A stretch of DNA of 64,000 bases from Marinobacter sp. es.048 (lineage in GTDB: Bacteria; Pseudomonadota; Gammaproteobacteria; Pseudomonadales; Oleiphilaceae), in NCBI RefSeq assembly GCF_900188435.1, contig NZ_FYFA01000002.1:1488001-1552000 (forward strand), given 5' to 3'. This document shows positions 55,237 to 62,392 of the stretch, piece after piece (position 1 is the first letter of the stretch; each line of letters starts with the position of its first letter). Made by a program: the position numbers and the translations under genes. The notes beneath the pieces are model-generated. The model worked only from the letters and a program-made list of their open reading frames with translations, was not told the DNA's origin and did not search any database.

Positions 55237-55500
55237 TTACCCTATGAACGGAATACGTCTGAGAATGAAGCGGGCAATCAGGGCGGTCATCATGGCTGTC
55301 ATGCCGTAGTCGAATTCGAAGACGGTGAGGAAGTACAGCAGCTGGCCGCCCAGGCCGTTGAAGACGTTTTGCAGGTCGACGATGTTGATCTCAGGTATCC
55401 AGGTGAGCATCAGTTCAACCGCGTCGACCAGGAGGCCGAAGAGCTGGCGCGGAATCCACAGCACGATGTCGATGAGTGCGTTAATCAGTTTCTGGATCAT
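55237..55500 (-). CDS. pVI-like minor coat protein (DUF2523-like)
   Basis: 87 residues from ATG 55500. Hydrophobic with two or three membrane segments (ALIDIVLWIPRQLFGLLVDAV and LLYFLTVFEFDYGMTAMMTA) and a basic end RFILRRIPFIG. Position between the adhesin and zot and overall form match pVI/DUF2523 of filamentous phages. Starts 2 bp after the adhesin stop. Confidence 0.78.
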   Translation of the reverse strand: MIQKLINALIDIVLWIPRQLFGLLVDAVELMLTWIPEINIVDLQNVFNGLGGQLLYFLTVFEFDYGMTAMMTALIARFILRRIPFIG

Positions 55501-55502
55501 GG

Positions 55503-56912
55503 TTAAGCCCTCAGGAAGACGAAGACGGCGGCGATGGTCCAGACGGCGATAAACAGCATGGACAGCAGGCCGCGATGGTCGTTGAGTATCTGGCAGTGAG
55601 TGTCCATGGTCATGGCGGACCAGTAGTCCGTTGACGGGATGGTCCACACCGGACAGGTGTTGTTGCTGGCGATGGTCGGGATGGTGGTGACCGACTGGAT
55701 GGTCGGGTTATTGGCGATGCTGGTTTGCAGGCGTTCGGTGCTTTCCTGGAAGGTGGGCGCATCCCCGAGACCGTCCGTGCTGTAACCGCTCTCCGGACCG
55801 TCGAGCTTTTCGTTGATCTGGCCGAGGGTCTGGTTGGCGGTACCCAGGCCTTCATTCAGGTTCTTGTTCACGGCGTCGATGCCCTTGCCCACTTTATCCA
55901 GGCGCTGGTTGGTGCCGTCGATTTTGTCGTTGGTGTCACCAAGCCCGTCGGCGATTTTGCCCAGGCCTTTGTCGACACTGGTAGGATCGTTTTCCCGGTT
56001 GTATTCGTCGGGTTCGCCGTCTCCGTCGGTGTCGGTGTTGGGTTCTTCGTCTTTCCACCATTCATCCGGTTCCTGGCCGGGTTCGGGGGCGTCCTGGGGT
56101 TTGCCGCAGACGTAGCCGTATTCGTCCAGGACGAGGACGGATTCAATTTCGCAGGTGGGTGGGCCGTATTCGTCGGGGATACAGGCCGGGGTGCCGTTGA
56201 CCACACCGAAGGCACCGCCTTCGCACTCCATGTTTGACGTGCAAAGGTTGGTTTTGGTGGACCCGTTGCCGATGTAGCCCTTGTAGTCGGGGGAATCGGC
56301 GTTGCATTCATCGGCGTTGTCGCCAGTGTCCTGGAGGCAGACGCCGTTCAGTTGGCCGTTGGGGCAGTCCAGGACGCAGTAGCCGTTTTCGGCGTCGTAG
56401 ATCTGGCCATTTTCGTAGCATTCTTCGGGCTGTTGGTCGGGGATCTGGCAGTCAAACGGGGCAACGCCAGGGTCTTGTCCACTGGAGACCCAACCGGTGG
56501 CGCAGGAACAGTCGTCTTCGTTGGTGGAACCGACGTTGCCGGTGATGGGGTCGGGTTCGTGGGTTAAGGCAGCGCAGGAGGTTTCCTGGGCAACGACACG
56601 GGCACCACCTCGCCAGACGTAATAGGTGACGCCTCCGCTGACAAAGCGCACTTCTTTGGGATCACTATAGGACTGAATGACGCATTGCTTGCCCGGGTGT
56701 TGGGCCTGGCAGCCCGGGAGGTAATCGGCGGCCTGCTCGGCAATGTTTGATCCCGGTGACGGATCACAGCCACCAGAGGAGGTGCAGTTTTTACTGGCTG
56801 TTTTGGACCAGTGGACAACGGCGCCGTCGAGGAGTGGTGGAAAGCCGGCGTGGGTAAATGATGAAAGGAGGCAGAGCCCCAGGATCAGACATCCTTGAAC
56901 AAGTAGACGCAC
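55503..56912 (-). CDS. pIII-like adsorption protein (TspB type)
   Basis: 469 residues. Signal peptide (MRLLVQGCLILGLCLLSSFT), a Cys-rich N-terminal half (about 20 Cys, residues 40-270), an acidic linker (TDTDGDGEPDEYNREND), a heptad-repeat region (about 315-375, KIDGTNQRLDKVGKGIDAVN) and a C-terminal membrane anchor (LLSMLFIAVWTIAAVFVFLRA). This is the layout of the filament-tip protein that binds the host receptor and is released during assembly. Confidence 0.85.
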   Translation of the reverse strand: MRLLVQGCLILGLCLLSSFTHAGFPPLLDGAVVHWSKTASKNCTSSGGCDPSPGSNIAEQAADYLPGCQAQHPGKQCVIQSYSDPKEVRFVSGGVTYYVWRGGARVVAQETSCAALTHEPDPITGNVGSTNEDDCSCATGWVSSGQDPGVAPFDCQIPDQQPEECYENGQIYDAENGYCVLDCPNGQLNGVCLQDTGDNADECNADSPDYKGYIGNGSTKTNLCTSNMECEGGAFGVVNGTPACIPDEYGPPTCEIESVLVLDEYGYVCGKPQDAPEPGQEPDEWWKDEEPNTDTDGDGEPDEYNRENDPTSVDKGLGKIADGLGDTNDKIDGTNQRLDKVGKGIDAVNKNLNEGLGTANQTLGQINEKLDGPESGYSTDGLGDAPTFQESTERLQTSIANNPTIQSVTTIPTIASNNTCPVWTIPSTDYWSAMTMDTHCQILNDHRGLLSMLFIAVWTIAAVFVFLRA

Positions 56913-56959
56913 AGCGCGACCCCCATCATGAAGAATGTCCAGTCCCAGAGCTCTGCCAC
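56885..56959 (-). CDS. 24-residue minor coat candidate (pVII/pIX-like)
   Basis: GTG start 56959 preceded by TAGGAGG seven bases upstream. The product begins MAELWDWT (GTG read as Met), continues FFMMGVALCVYLF and ends KDV: one membrane helix with acidic start and Lys end. Its 3' part overlaps the adhesin start by 28 bases. Filamentous phages encode such tiny caps next to the major coat gene. Confidence 0.65.
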   Translation of the reverse strand: MAELWDWTFFMMGVALCVYLFKDV

Positions 56960-56970
56960 GGGTTAACCTC

Positions 56971-57171
56971 CTACTTGATCATGCTCAGCAGGAGACGGGC
57001 ACCCTTGCGGACGACGTAGAAGCCGGCCAGGACGCCCACTACCGCGATGACGCCGGTGATTTCACCGGAGAAATCGAGGCCGCCGGTGACGGTGGACCAA
57101 TCAGCGGCAGCGGCGGGACCACCGACGATGGTGAACGCGAATGCGCAAAGCGCGATCAGTTGCTTTTTCAT
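56971..57171 (-). CDS. Major coat protein (pVIII-like)
   Basis: 66 residues. Signal peptide MKKQLIALCAFAFTIVGGPA with cleavage near AAA, a short acidic-polar mature start (DWSTVTGGLDFSGE), one membrane helix (ITGVIAVVGVLAGFYVV) and a basic end (RKGARLLLSMIK). Exactly the plan of the main filament subunit. Confidence 0.88.
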   Translation of the reverse strand: MKKQLIALCAFAFTIVGGPAAAADWSTVTGGLDFSGEITGVIAVVGVLAGFYVVRKGARLLLSMIK

Positions 57172-57175
57172 GGCA

Positions 57176-57385
57176 TTACCTCAGCATTTTCAGAAGTTGA
57201 CGGCCGCCCCATGCGACCGCCATGAGTGGCAACGTGGCGGAGAATCCGTAAAAGATCCCTTCCGTTATCGTTGCCGCGGTGACCTCGGCGGGTACCGAGT
57301 ACACCACCTGGGTGATGGCGCCGGTGCAGTCCCAGCCAGAGGCCGTGAGTGTCCAGTCGCCGTCACACAGGATTGCTTTGCTCAC
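57176..57385 (-). CDS. Small phage membrane protein
   Basis: 69 residues from GTG 57385 with GAGGAGG upstream. No clear signal peptide; two Cys (CDGDWTLTASGWDC) before one helix (YGFSATLPLMAVAW) and a basic end RQLLKMLR. Probably a virion or assembly protein beside the major coat gene; exact role unknown. Confidence 0.72.
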   Translation of the reverse strand: MSKAILCDGDWTLTASGWDCTGAITQVVYSVPAEVTAATITEGIFYGFSATLPLMAVAWGGRQLLKMLR

Positions 57386-57413
57386 GGGTTTTCCTCCTCT
57401 GTGAGCGCCTGAG

Positions 57414-57656
57414 TCATGCGTTTGCTCTCAGGCTGATGTTGGCGGGACGGTGCAGCGGGACTTTGATCCGTTGCACTTTCACCTGGTTGGCCTTCCGGGC
57501 CTTCCTGGAAGGCAGTTCGCAGTAACAGGCTTTGCAGGGCTGCTGGATCTTCCCGTTGCTGCTGTAGAAGAATTCGGAGTCTTCGGGCCAGTACTCGTTG
57601 CACTTGGTGCAGCGGCGTTCGGTGCCCAGTTCGGTGCTGATGACTCGTTTAACCAT
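57414..57656 (-). CDS. Small zinc-ribbon phage protein
   Basis: 80 residues with AAGGAG upstream. Two C-x2-C pairs (RRCTKCNEYWPED and PCKACYCELP) suggest a zinc-binding finger; the tail is basic. Possibly a DNA- or RNA-binding regulator. No specific family recognised. Confidence 0.65.
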   Translation of the reverse strand: MVKRVISTELGTERRCTKCNEYWPEDSEFFYSSNGKIQQPCKACYCELPSRKARKANQVKVQRIKVPLHRPANISLRANA

Positions 57657-57695
57657 GTTGGTGATCTCCTTTTCCGGCAGCCTTGCGTGTCCTGG

Positions 57696-57992
57696 TTAGG
57701 CGGTTTTCTTGATGGGTTCCTGGGGTTTCATGTCCAGGGCCTTGAAGGTGATCTTGCCGCCCTGCCCGGCTTTCATTTGGGCCTTAACAGTGAACATGGC
57801 CGGGAGGCGTTCGGCGTGGTTGCGGAGCTGGTCGATGTGTTTCCAGTCGCAGGCGATTTTCATGACTTCGTTGCCGACACGGTTATCGTCGTCGGCTTCG
57901 GCTGGGGAGTAGGCCCACAAAGAGCCACCACGGTTGCCGTCGATGTCGTAGCGGGTGGCGCCGATGATCATGAGGTTCAGGTAGTTTTCCAT
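57696..57992 (-). CDS. Candidate ssDNA-binding protein (pV-like)
   Basis: 98 residues. Small, soluble and strand-rich (MENYLNLMIIGATRYDIDGN, PAMFTVKAQMKAGQGGKITFKAL), in the place where filamentous phages encode the ssDNA-binding protein that coats progeny strands. Call rests mainly on size and position; an OB fold would be expected. Confidence 0.55.
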   Translation of the reverse strand: MENYLNLMIIGATRYDIDGNRGGSLWAYSPAEADDDNRVGNEVMKIACDWKHIDQLRNHAERLPAMFTVKAQMKAGQGGKITFKALDMKPQEPIKKTA

Positions 57993-58317
57993 TGCGTGTG
58001 TCCTCTGGTTTCGTTGGGTGTTGCTGTTGCTGGTTGTCCGGCTGGGCCGGGTTGAATATATAACTTGGGTTTTGCGACCCCTTCGGAGCGGGCTCTACTC
58101 GCTCTGCTCCTGGCCACTAAGGTGGCCACCCTTACGGGTAACGATCCCTGTCGCCTGCCGCACTCCGTTTGCCGCCTGTGCTCATGGTTCGGAATCAAGG
58201 GGCGGGCGTCCTCCCCCGACATCCTCACCACTCCGGATGCGCACTGTGGACCAGCCAGAGCCCGCCACAAGGCCAGGGGGCCTGCGGCCCTGGCGCTGCG
58301 CGCCAGCCTTGTAACGG
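57993..58317. other. Hairpin-rich phage intergenic region, candidate origin/packaging signal
   Basis: About 325 bp with no convincing gene. Stems: TGGCCAC/GTGGCCA with loop TAAG near 58110-58127, ACCC/GGGT directly after, and GCCAGGG/CCCTGGC near 58272-58295 followed by CGCTGCGCGC. Several stable stems in a phage intergenic region are typical of plus/minus origins and the packaging hairpin. A 114-codon minus frame here (57977-58321) looks like chance. Confidence 0.5.
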
Positions 58318-58584
58318 TCACTGGCCGGCCCCCTGTTCGTGCGCGAGTGGTGACGATGACGGGGGCGGACTCGAAGGCTTTTCAGGGGGGTGGTCCTGAG
58401 TGCCAAAGGTCGGGCAGCCAGCCTCCAGCCAGGCGGTCAGAACGGAACCACCGAGGGTCCACAGGTCGGTGCCTCTCTGGATGGCTTCCTGTTGCAGCTG
58501 GAGGTAGATGGAGGACGGGGCGCAGACGTAGAAACGGCGCTCTTTGTCTTCCACCTGGTCTTTTCTGGGTGGGATATGGCTCAT
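58318..58584 (-). CDS. Hypothetical phage protein
   Basis: 88 residues. The charged start KDQVEDKERRFYVCAPSS and amphipathic SSIYLQLQQEAIQRGTDLWT could be a ribbon-helix-helix DNA-binding core; the tail is Pro/Ser-rich. Its ATG overlaps the previous stop (ATGA), and GGAG precedes it. No family recognised. Confidence 0.6.
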   Translation of the reverse strand: MSHIPPRKDQVEDKERRFYVCAPSSIYLQLQQEAIQRGTDLWTLGGSVLTAWLEAGCPTFGTQDHPPEKPSSPPPSSSPLAHEQGAGQ

Positions 58585-58910
58585 GGTTGCGTCTCCGTGA
58601 CGTTGGGAAGATCCAGGTGGCCGCAGTCCCAGGCGTCCCGCAGTTGTATGAGGCGGTCAAAGGCCGGGCTGTGATGGCCGCTGGCTTCCAGTTCGTGGAT
58701 CAGGGCGTCGGTGAAGCCGGCTTTGCAGCGGGCCATGTAGTCGCACGGGTAGTCGGTGCGCACTTCCTGCAGGTGGCTTAGCTGGTGCAGGAGATTGTCA
58801 AAAAGGCCTTCCAGAGCCTGGACAGTGAGCGCAGAGGACGGACGAGGGCCCTGGAAGGCAAAACTGGCCGCGTTGATGGCTTTGCTGGTGTCGTGGCGGT
58901 GGAATCTCAT
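58581..58910 (-). CDS. Hypothetical phage early protein
   Basis: 109 residues from ATG 58910, which overlaps the upstream stop. Mostly helical (LTVQALEGLFDNLLHQLSHL), with His-rich spots. No family recognised. Part of a chain of four small genes joined by ATGA overlaps. Confidence 0.6.
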   Translation of the reverse strand: MRFHRHDTSKAINAASFAFQGPRPSSALTVQALEGLFDNLLHQLSHLQEVRTDYPCDYMARCKAGFTDALIHELEASGHHSPAFDRLIQLRDAWDCGHLDLPNVTETQP

Positions 58911-59221
58911 GCGGCGGCCCTCAGTGCGGTGCAGGCCTGCCCTACTGCCCAGGCTTCGAAATCCACAACGGTGTGCTGGAGCGTGAATCGGGACAGGGCG
59001 TTTACCCAGTCCATGGTGTAGTTGTAGAGGTCGTCGTCCAGGCCACTGAAGGCGGCAGCCATGCCTAAAAGCTTGGTAACGCTGTCGCAGTAAAGTTCCC
59101 ATTGGCCGCTCTTGTAGAAGTCGAGAGCGCCTGTCACCACCACGCGGATTTCCTGGAGCTTTTGCTCTCTCAGGTCCGGGGCGATCAGGCAGGGAAAGTG
59201 GTTGTGAAGATTCCAGCTCAT
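58907..59221 (-). CDS. Hypothetical phage early protein
   Basis: 104 residues from ATG 59221 (MSWNLHNHFPCLIAPDLREQ). Helical and soluble; no recognisable motif. Coupled to the excisionase-like gene upstream and to the next small gene by ATGA overlaps. Confidence 0.6.
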   Translation of the reverse strand: MSWNLHNHFPCLIAPDLREQKLQEIRVVVTGALDFYKSGQWELYCDSVTKLLGMAAAFSGLDDDLYNYTMDWVNALSRFTLQHTVVDFEAWAVGQACTALRAAA

Positions 59222-59451
59222 TGCCAGTCCTCCTGGTCCAGGGCCTGCTGAGACAGGGCGGCGATGTTGACCATGCGCACCCGGCCGATTTTGAGTGAAG
59301 GCAGATGTCCTTTTTCGATCTGGCCCCGTACCTGCCCTTCCGTTAAGCCCGTGAGCTGGGCGTAGCGGTCCTGGGTCATAACCGGGGTTGCGATCAGAAT
59401 GATTTGCTTTTGCTCGTCCACTGTTTTGCACTCTGCTACACTTATTTGCAC
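59218..59451 (-). CDS. Excisionase-like helix-turn-helix protein
   Basis: 77 residues from GTG 59451; a shorter start at GTG 59421 or ATG 59379 is possible. The core RYAQLTGLTEGQVRGQIEKG followed by HLPSLKIGRVRMVNIAAL is a winged MerR/Xis-type helix-turn-helix. First gene of the leftward early run, facing the repressor; likely an excisionase or activator of the lytic genes. Confidence 0.72.
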   Translation of the reverse strand: MQISVAECKTVDEQKQIILIATPVMTQDRYAQLTGLTEGQVRGQIEKGHLPSLKIGRVRMVNIAALSQQALDQEDWQ

Positions 59452-59492
59452 TAACGCTTTTGGGCAACCCCGTAGCGCTTTCCTGCAACCAA

Positions 59493-59557
59493 TTTAGCAC
59501 TATTGGATTATTTATCAAGCCCAAAGAGGCTAATTTTTTAGCCCTATTAGGTTATTT
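59493..59557. promoter_or_regulatory. Candidate phage operator repeats between early genes and repressor
   Basis: Two direct copies of a 21-bp element, TTTAGCNCTATTRGRTTATTT, at 59493-59513 and 59537-59557 (18 of 21 identical), 44 bp apart or about four helical turns. An inverted repeat GGCTAA/TTAGCC (59529-59543) partly overlaps the second. AT-rich divergent promoter region. Confidence 0.6.
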
Positions 59558-59600
59558 TTTGTTAAAAGCCCTGAGGTACGACTCGGAAGGACATTCTTAA

Positions 59601-60278
59601 ATGACTGATTTTAATGAATTAGAAACCACTCACGCTGAAAGGTCAGGGGATGTCTCTAGTCGGATAAAAACACTAATGGGCAATCTCTCAGAGAGCGCAT
59701 TTGCCCAAAAGTGCAAAATTCCCTTAAGTACGATGAGGAAATATCTGTCTGGATCGACCCCAGGACTAGATAAAGCGGCCCAAATAGCAGAAGCAACCGG
59801 GGTACCCCTAGAGTGGCTGGCGGCAGGAAAGCAACCGACAAAATCGGACTCCCAATTTGAGGAAGAGTTTGCACTGATACCTGGTTACAACGTTCAGGTT
59901 GCTGCAGGACACGGGGCCATCGCAGGGGACGAAGCGCCGACTAGGGAGCTGGCTTTTCGAAGAAAGTGGCTCAGGTTTCGGGGATTTCATGAGCAGGACC
60001 TAGTTCTGGTGTTTGCTAAAGGTGATTCCATGGAACCTACGATTTCAGACAATGAAACCGTTATGGTCGACACCAGTGAAAGGAAGTTGCGGGACGGTCA
60101 TATATACGTAATACGCAACGGAGACCACCTACTAGTAAAGCGAATCCAGACGCTGTGGAACGACGGCGTGCAGCTGCTGAGCGACAACAAAGAGTACCCA
60201 CCACAAGAGATCTCAACAAACGACCTCCAGAGTTTAGAGGTAATAGGGAAAGTTGTTTGGGTAGGAAAAGACTTATAA
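59601..60278 (+). CDS. Phage repressor with S24 autopeptidase domain
   Basis: 225 residues, GGAAGGACA upstream. N-terminal XRE-type helix-turn-helix (ESAFAQKCKIPLSTMRKYLS) and C-terminal LexA/CI-type domain: cleavage-like site in VAAGHGAIAGDE, catalytic Ser in AKGDSMEPTI, catalytic Lys in HLLVKRIQ. It should hold the prophage silent and self-cleave in the SOS response. The ParB-like gene starts 18 bp after its stop, so cargo and repressor are probably one transcript. Confidence 0.93.
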   Translation: MTDFNELETTHAERSGDVSSRIKTLMGNLSESAFAQKCKIPLSTMRKYLSGSTPGLDKAAQIAEATGVPLEWLAAGKQPTKSDSQFEEEFALIPGYNVQVAAGHGAIAGDEAPTRELAFRRKWLRFRGFHEQDLVLVFAKGDSMEPTISDNETVMVDTSERKLRDGHIYVIRNGDHLLVKRIQTLWNDGVQLLSDNKEYPPQEISTNDLQSLEVIGKVVWVGKDL

Positions 60279-60296
60279 ATAAGCAAAGAGGTAACC

Positions 60297-61373
60297 ATGA
60301 AGCAAGAAAACCTAGATTTGAAAAATGTCCTGCTTGATCCAAACAATTTTCGATTTCAAGATTTACCAGGATTTAATTTTGCTGCTGAGCATAGATTTCA
60401 CGAGCCGGCTGTCCAGGCACGAGCACTAAAACGAATCAGAGAAGAAGAATCAATAATTCCATTAAAAGAATCTATTCTAAAAAATGGCTATATACCAATA
60501 GAAAAAATAGTGGTTAGACCTTACGAGCATCTTGATAACGCTTATGTTGTCGTGGAAGGAAACAGGCGAGTCGCGACAATGAAGTGGATACTTGAAGATT
60601 ATCATGAAGGCGGGGTAGATATCGAAAAAAGCGTTATCGATTCTATTTCAAATTTAGAGATGATAGTAATTGAAAGTGATGGGGATGACGAACTATTCAG
60701 GGCTTCCTTAATGGGAATCCGGCACGTCTCAGGGATAAAGCACTGGGGTGGATACCAAAGAGCAAAACTAGTTACTGAAATGAGGGACAAGCTTGATGTT
60801 GGCGCTCAAGAAGTGGCAGCAAGGATCGGGCTAAGTACCAATGAGGTAACCCGTCGATACAGGGCTTTCAAAGCACTCGAGCAAATGAAAGAAAGCGAGT
60901 CATATGCTGAATACGCATCGCCATCTTTATATCCAATCTTCCATGAGGCGATTTCCACGCCCGCAATCAAAGAGTGGCTAAACTGGGACGACGGAAAATA
61001 TCAGTTCACTGATTATGAAGCATTGGATAAATTTTATTCATTGATTTCGCCAGAAATCAGCGAGTCAGGGGAAAAACCTCCGAAAATTAAAACATACTCA
61101 CAGGTTAGAGAGCTAAAGGTGATTCTTGGAAAACAGGACGCATTCAACAGCCTTCTTGACCTTTCAAGACCATTTGAAGACGCCTATGCAATCGCTAAAA
61201 AGGACGAGTTAACTAAAGCTTGGTACGACGAAGCTAATGAAGCGATTTACGCACTCTCTAACATTGGAATTTCTGAATTGAAAAAGATTGACGAGTCAGG
61301 AATAGAACTACTAGAAAGAATAAAAGAAGTCGCCCAAGAAAGATTGAATGATATCGAAGCACTAAGGAAATAA
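60297..61373 (+). CDS. ParB/Srx-domain protein, first gene of a two-gene prophage module
   Basis: 358 residues, AGAGG upstream. ParB-type N-terminal domain: IREEESIIPLKESILKNGYI, IVVRPYEHLDNAYVVVEGNR and VVVEGNRRVATMKWI, where G-N-R-R corresponds to the G-E-R-R CTP/phosphate motif of ParB. Then RHVSGIKHWGGYQRAKLVTE and a helix-turn-helix (VGAQEVAARIGLSTNEVTRR). The C-terminal 150 residues are helical and unfamiliar. No ParA is nearby, so plasmid-type partition is unlikely. AT-rich compared with the host. Ends one base before the Mrr-like gene. ParB-like domains paired with nucleases occur in defence systems; this pairing I do not recognise by name. Confidence 0.82.
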   Translation: MKQENLDLKNVLLDPNNFRFQDLPGFNFAAEHRFHEPAVQARALKRIREEESIIPLKESILKNGYIPIEKIVVRPYEHLDNAYVVVEGNRRVATMKWILEDYHEGGVDIEKSVIDSISNLEMIVIESDGDDELFRASLMGIRHVSGIKHWGGYQRAKLVTEMRDKLDVGAQEVAARIGLSTNEVTRRYRAFKALEQMKESESYAEYASPSLYPIFHEAISTPAIKEWLNWDDGKYQFTDYEALDKFYSLISPEISESGEKPPKIKTYSQVRELKVILGKQDAFNSLLDLSRPFEDAYAIAKKDELTKAWYDEANEAIYALSNIGISELKKIDESGIELLERIKEVAQERLNDIEALRK

Positions 61374-61374
61374 T

Positions 61375-62250
61375 ATGGCGCGGATCGGCCCAAAAACAAT
61401 AACGGAGTTAATTGAAACGACAATAGAATTAGACCATCCACCCATAAAGATATCCGAAATTGTAAGCCAAAAAATCAGGGATCATTTTCCGGGTACGTAC
61501 TCGGAAGATGAACTATTGGAAAAATCAGAAAGTCTAACACAGAGTGTATTAAAATCTTTAAGAGAAAGATCGGATCAACTGATCGAGAAAGGTGAACCAG
61601 TCAGATTCGACTTCAATATTTCTAGCGAATACTTAATACAAGGGGCATGCTTCATACAGAAAGGGGACACAGCCGAAGTCATAGAAAGTAAGAATAGAAG
61701 ACTAGCATCTGACAAATATCTCGGCTTACTATCTGAACTAACTCCGAACGACTTCGAGGATTTGTGCGGAAAGGTCATTGGGCTGCTAGGTGTAACGAAA
61801 CCTGTAGTCACTAAACGATCAGCAGACGAGGGTATCGATTTTTACGGACAACTTTCTCTTGAAAGTATGTTTTTCCCTCATGACCTGAGCGCAACGATAC
61901 AGAAACAGTTGAAGATATGGCTAGTAGGACAAGCTAAACACTATCAAAAAGTTCTCTCATCAACAGATGCCATAAGAGAATTAGTTGGATCTATTGAGCT
62001 TGGAAAAACGAAAACATATGCGTCTTCATCAGATCCTCATGAAAACCTAAGAATAAAAGCTTCTGACCCAGTTTTTAGCCTATTTTTCACAACAGGGGAG
62101 ATCAGCAGAAACGCAAAGGCCTTGATGGAACGTGCGGGAGTCATTTGGATGGATGGAAAAATGCTTTCTGCATTCATAGCAGACAGAAGCCCAATTGATA
62201 TTACAAAGCTAACCAAAAAGAAAGAGTTTATTGATTGGATACAATCGTAG
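61375..62250 (+). CDS. Mrr-type restriction endonuclease-like protein, second gene of the module
   Basis: 291 residues. Residues about 120-230 form an Mrr_cat PD-(D/E)xK fold: LTPNDFEDLCGKVIGLLGV, then KRSADEGIDFYGQL (Asp155 in D-E-G-I-D) and WLVGQAKHYQK (Q-A-K at 184-186), in the right order and spacing. N-terminal 100 residues are helical with a winged-helix look (DHPPIKISEIVSQKIRDHF) as in other Mrr proteins. Mrr enzymes cut modified DNA (type IV). Starts 1 bp after the ParB-like gene. AT-rich codon use marks recent acquisition. Confidence 0.85.
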   Translation: MARIGPKTITELIETTIELDHPPIKISEIVSQKIRDHFPGTYSEDELLEKSESLTQSVLKSLRERSDQLIEKGEPVRFDFNISSEYLIQGACFIQKGDTAEVIESKNRRLASDKYLGLLSELTPNDFEDLCGKVIGLLGVTKPVVTKRSADEGIDFYGQLSLESMFFPHDLSATIQKQLKIWLVGQAKHYQKVLSSTDAIRELVGSIELGKTKTYASSSDPHENLRIKASDPVFSLFFTTGEISRNAKALMERAGVIWMDGKMLSAFIADRSPIDITKLTKKKEFIDWIQS

Positions 62251-62266
62251 GATTTCGTAAATTTAA

Positions 62267-62392
62267 TCTGAAAAGAACAGATTCATTTTAAAAGAAGACG
62301 GCCGCATTAATTTTAAGGGCGACGTAAATGCCTTCAACGTAGAGTTAGGAGACGTAGTTATGCCTGAGGGGGATCATAGCGGTCAGGTCTGA
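62267..62392 (+). pseudogene. Possible gene remnant
   Basis: A 41-codon frame with protein-like composition (LKEDGRINFKGDVNAFNVEL then GDVVMPEGDHSGQV) but no start codon before its Met near the end. It may be the 3' scrap of a lost gene. It overlaps the end of the converging NYN gene. Weak evidence. Confidence 0.25.

Noticed and set aside
57977..58781. Frames of 114 (minus) and 238 (plus) codons
   Set aside because: Low-complexity Arg/Pro/Ala content, overlapping stems and the well-coupled small genes; no start site support.
60297..61373. Plasmid or phage partition ParB
   Set aside because: No parA is adjacent and no parS-like repeats were seen; the partner is a nuclease gene.
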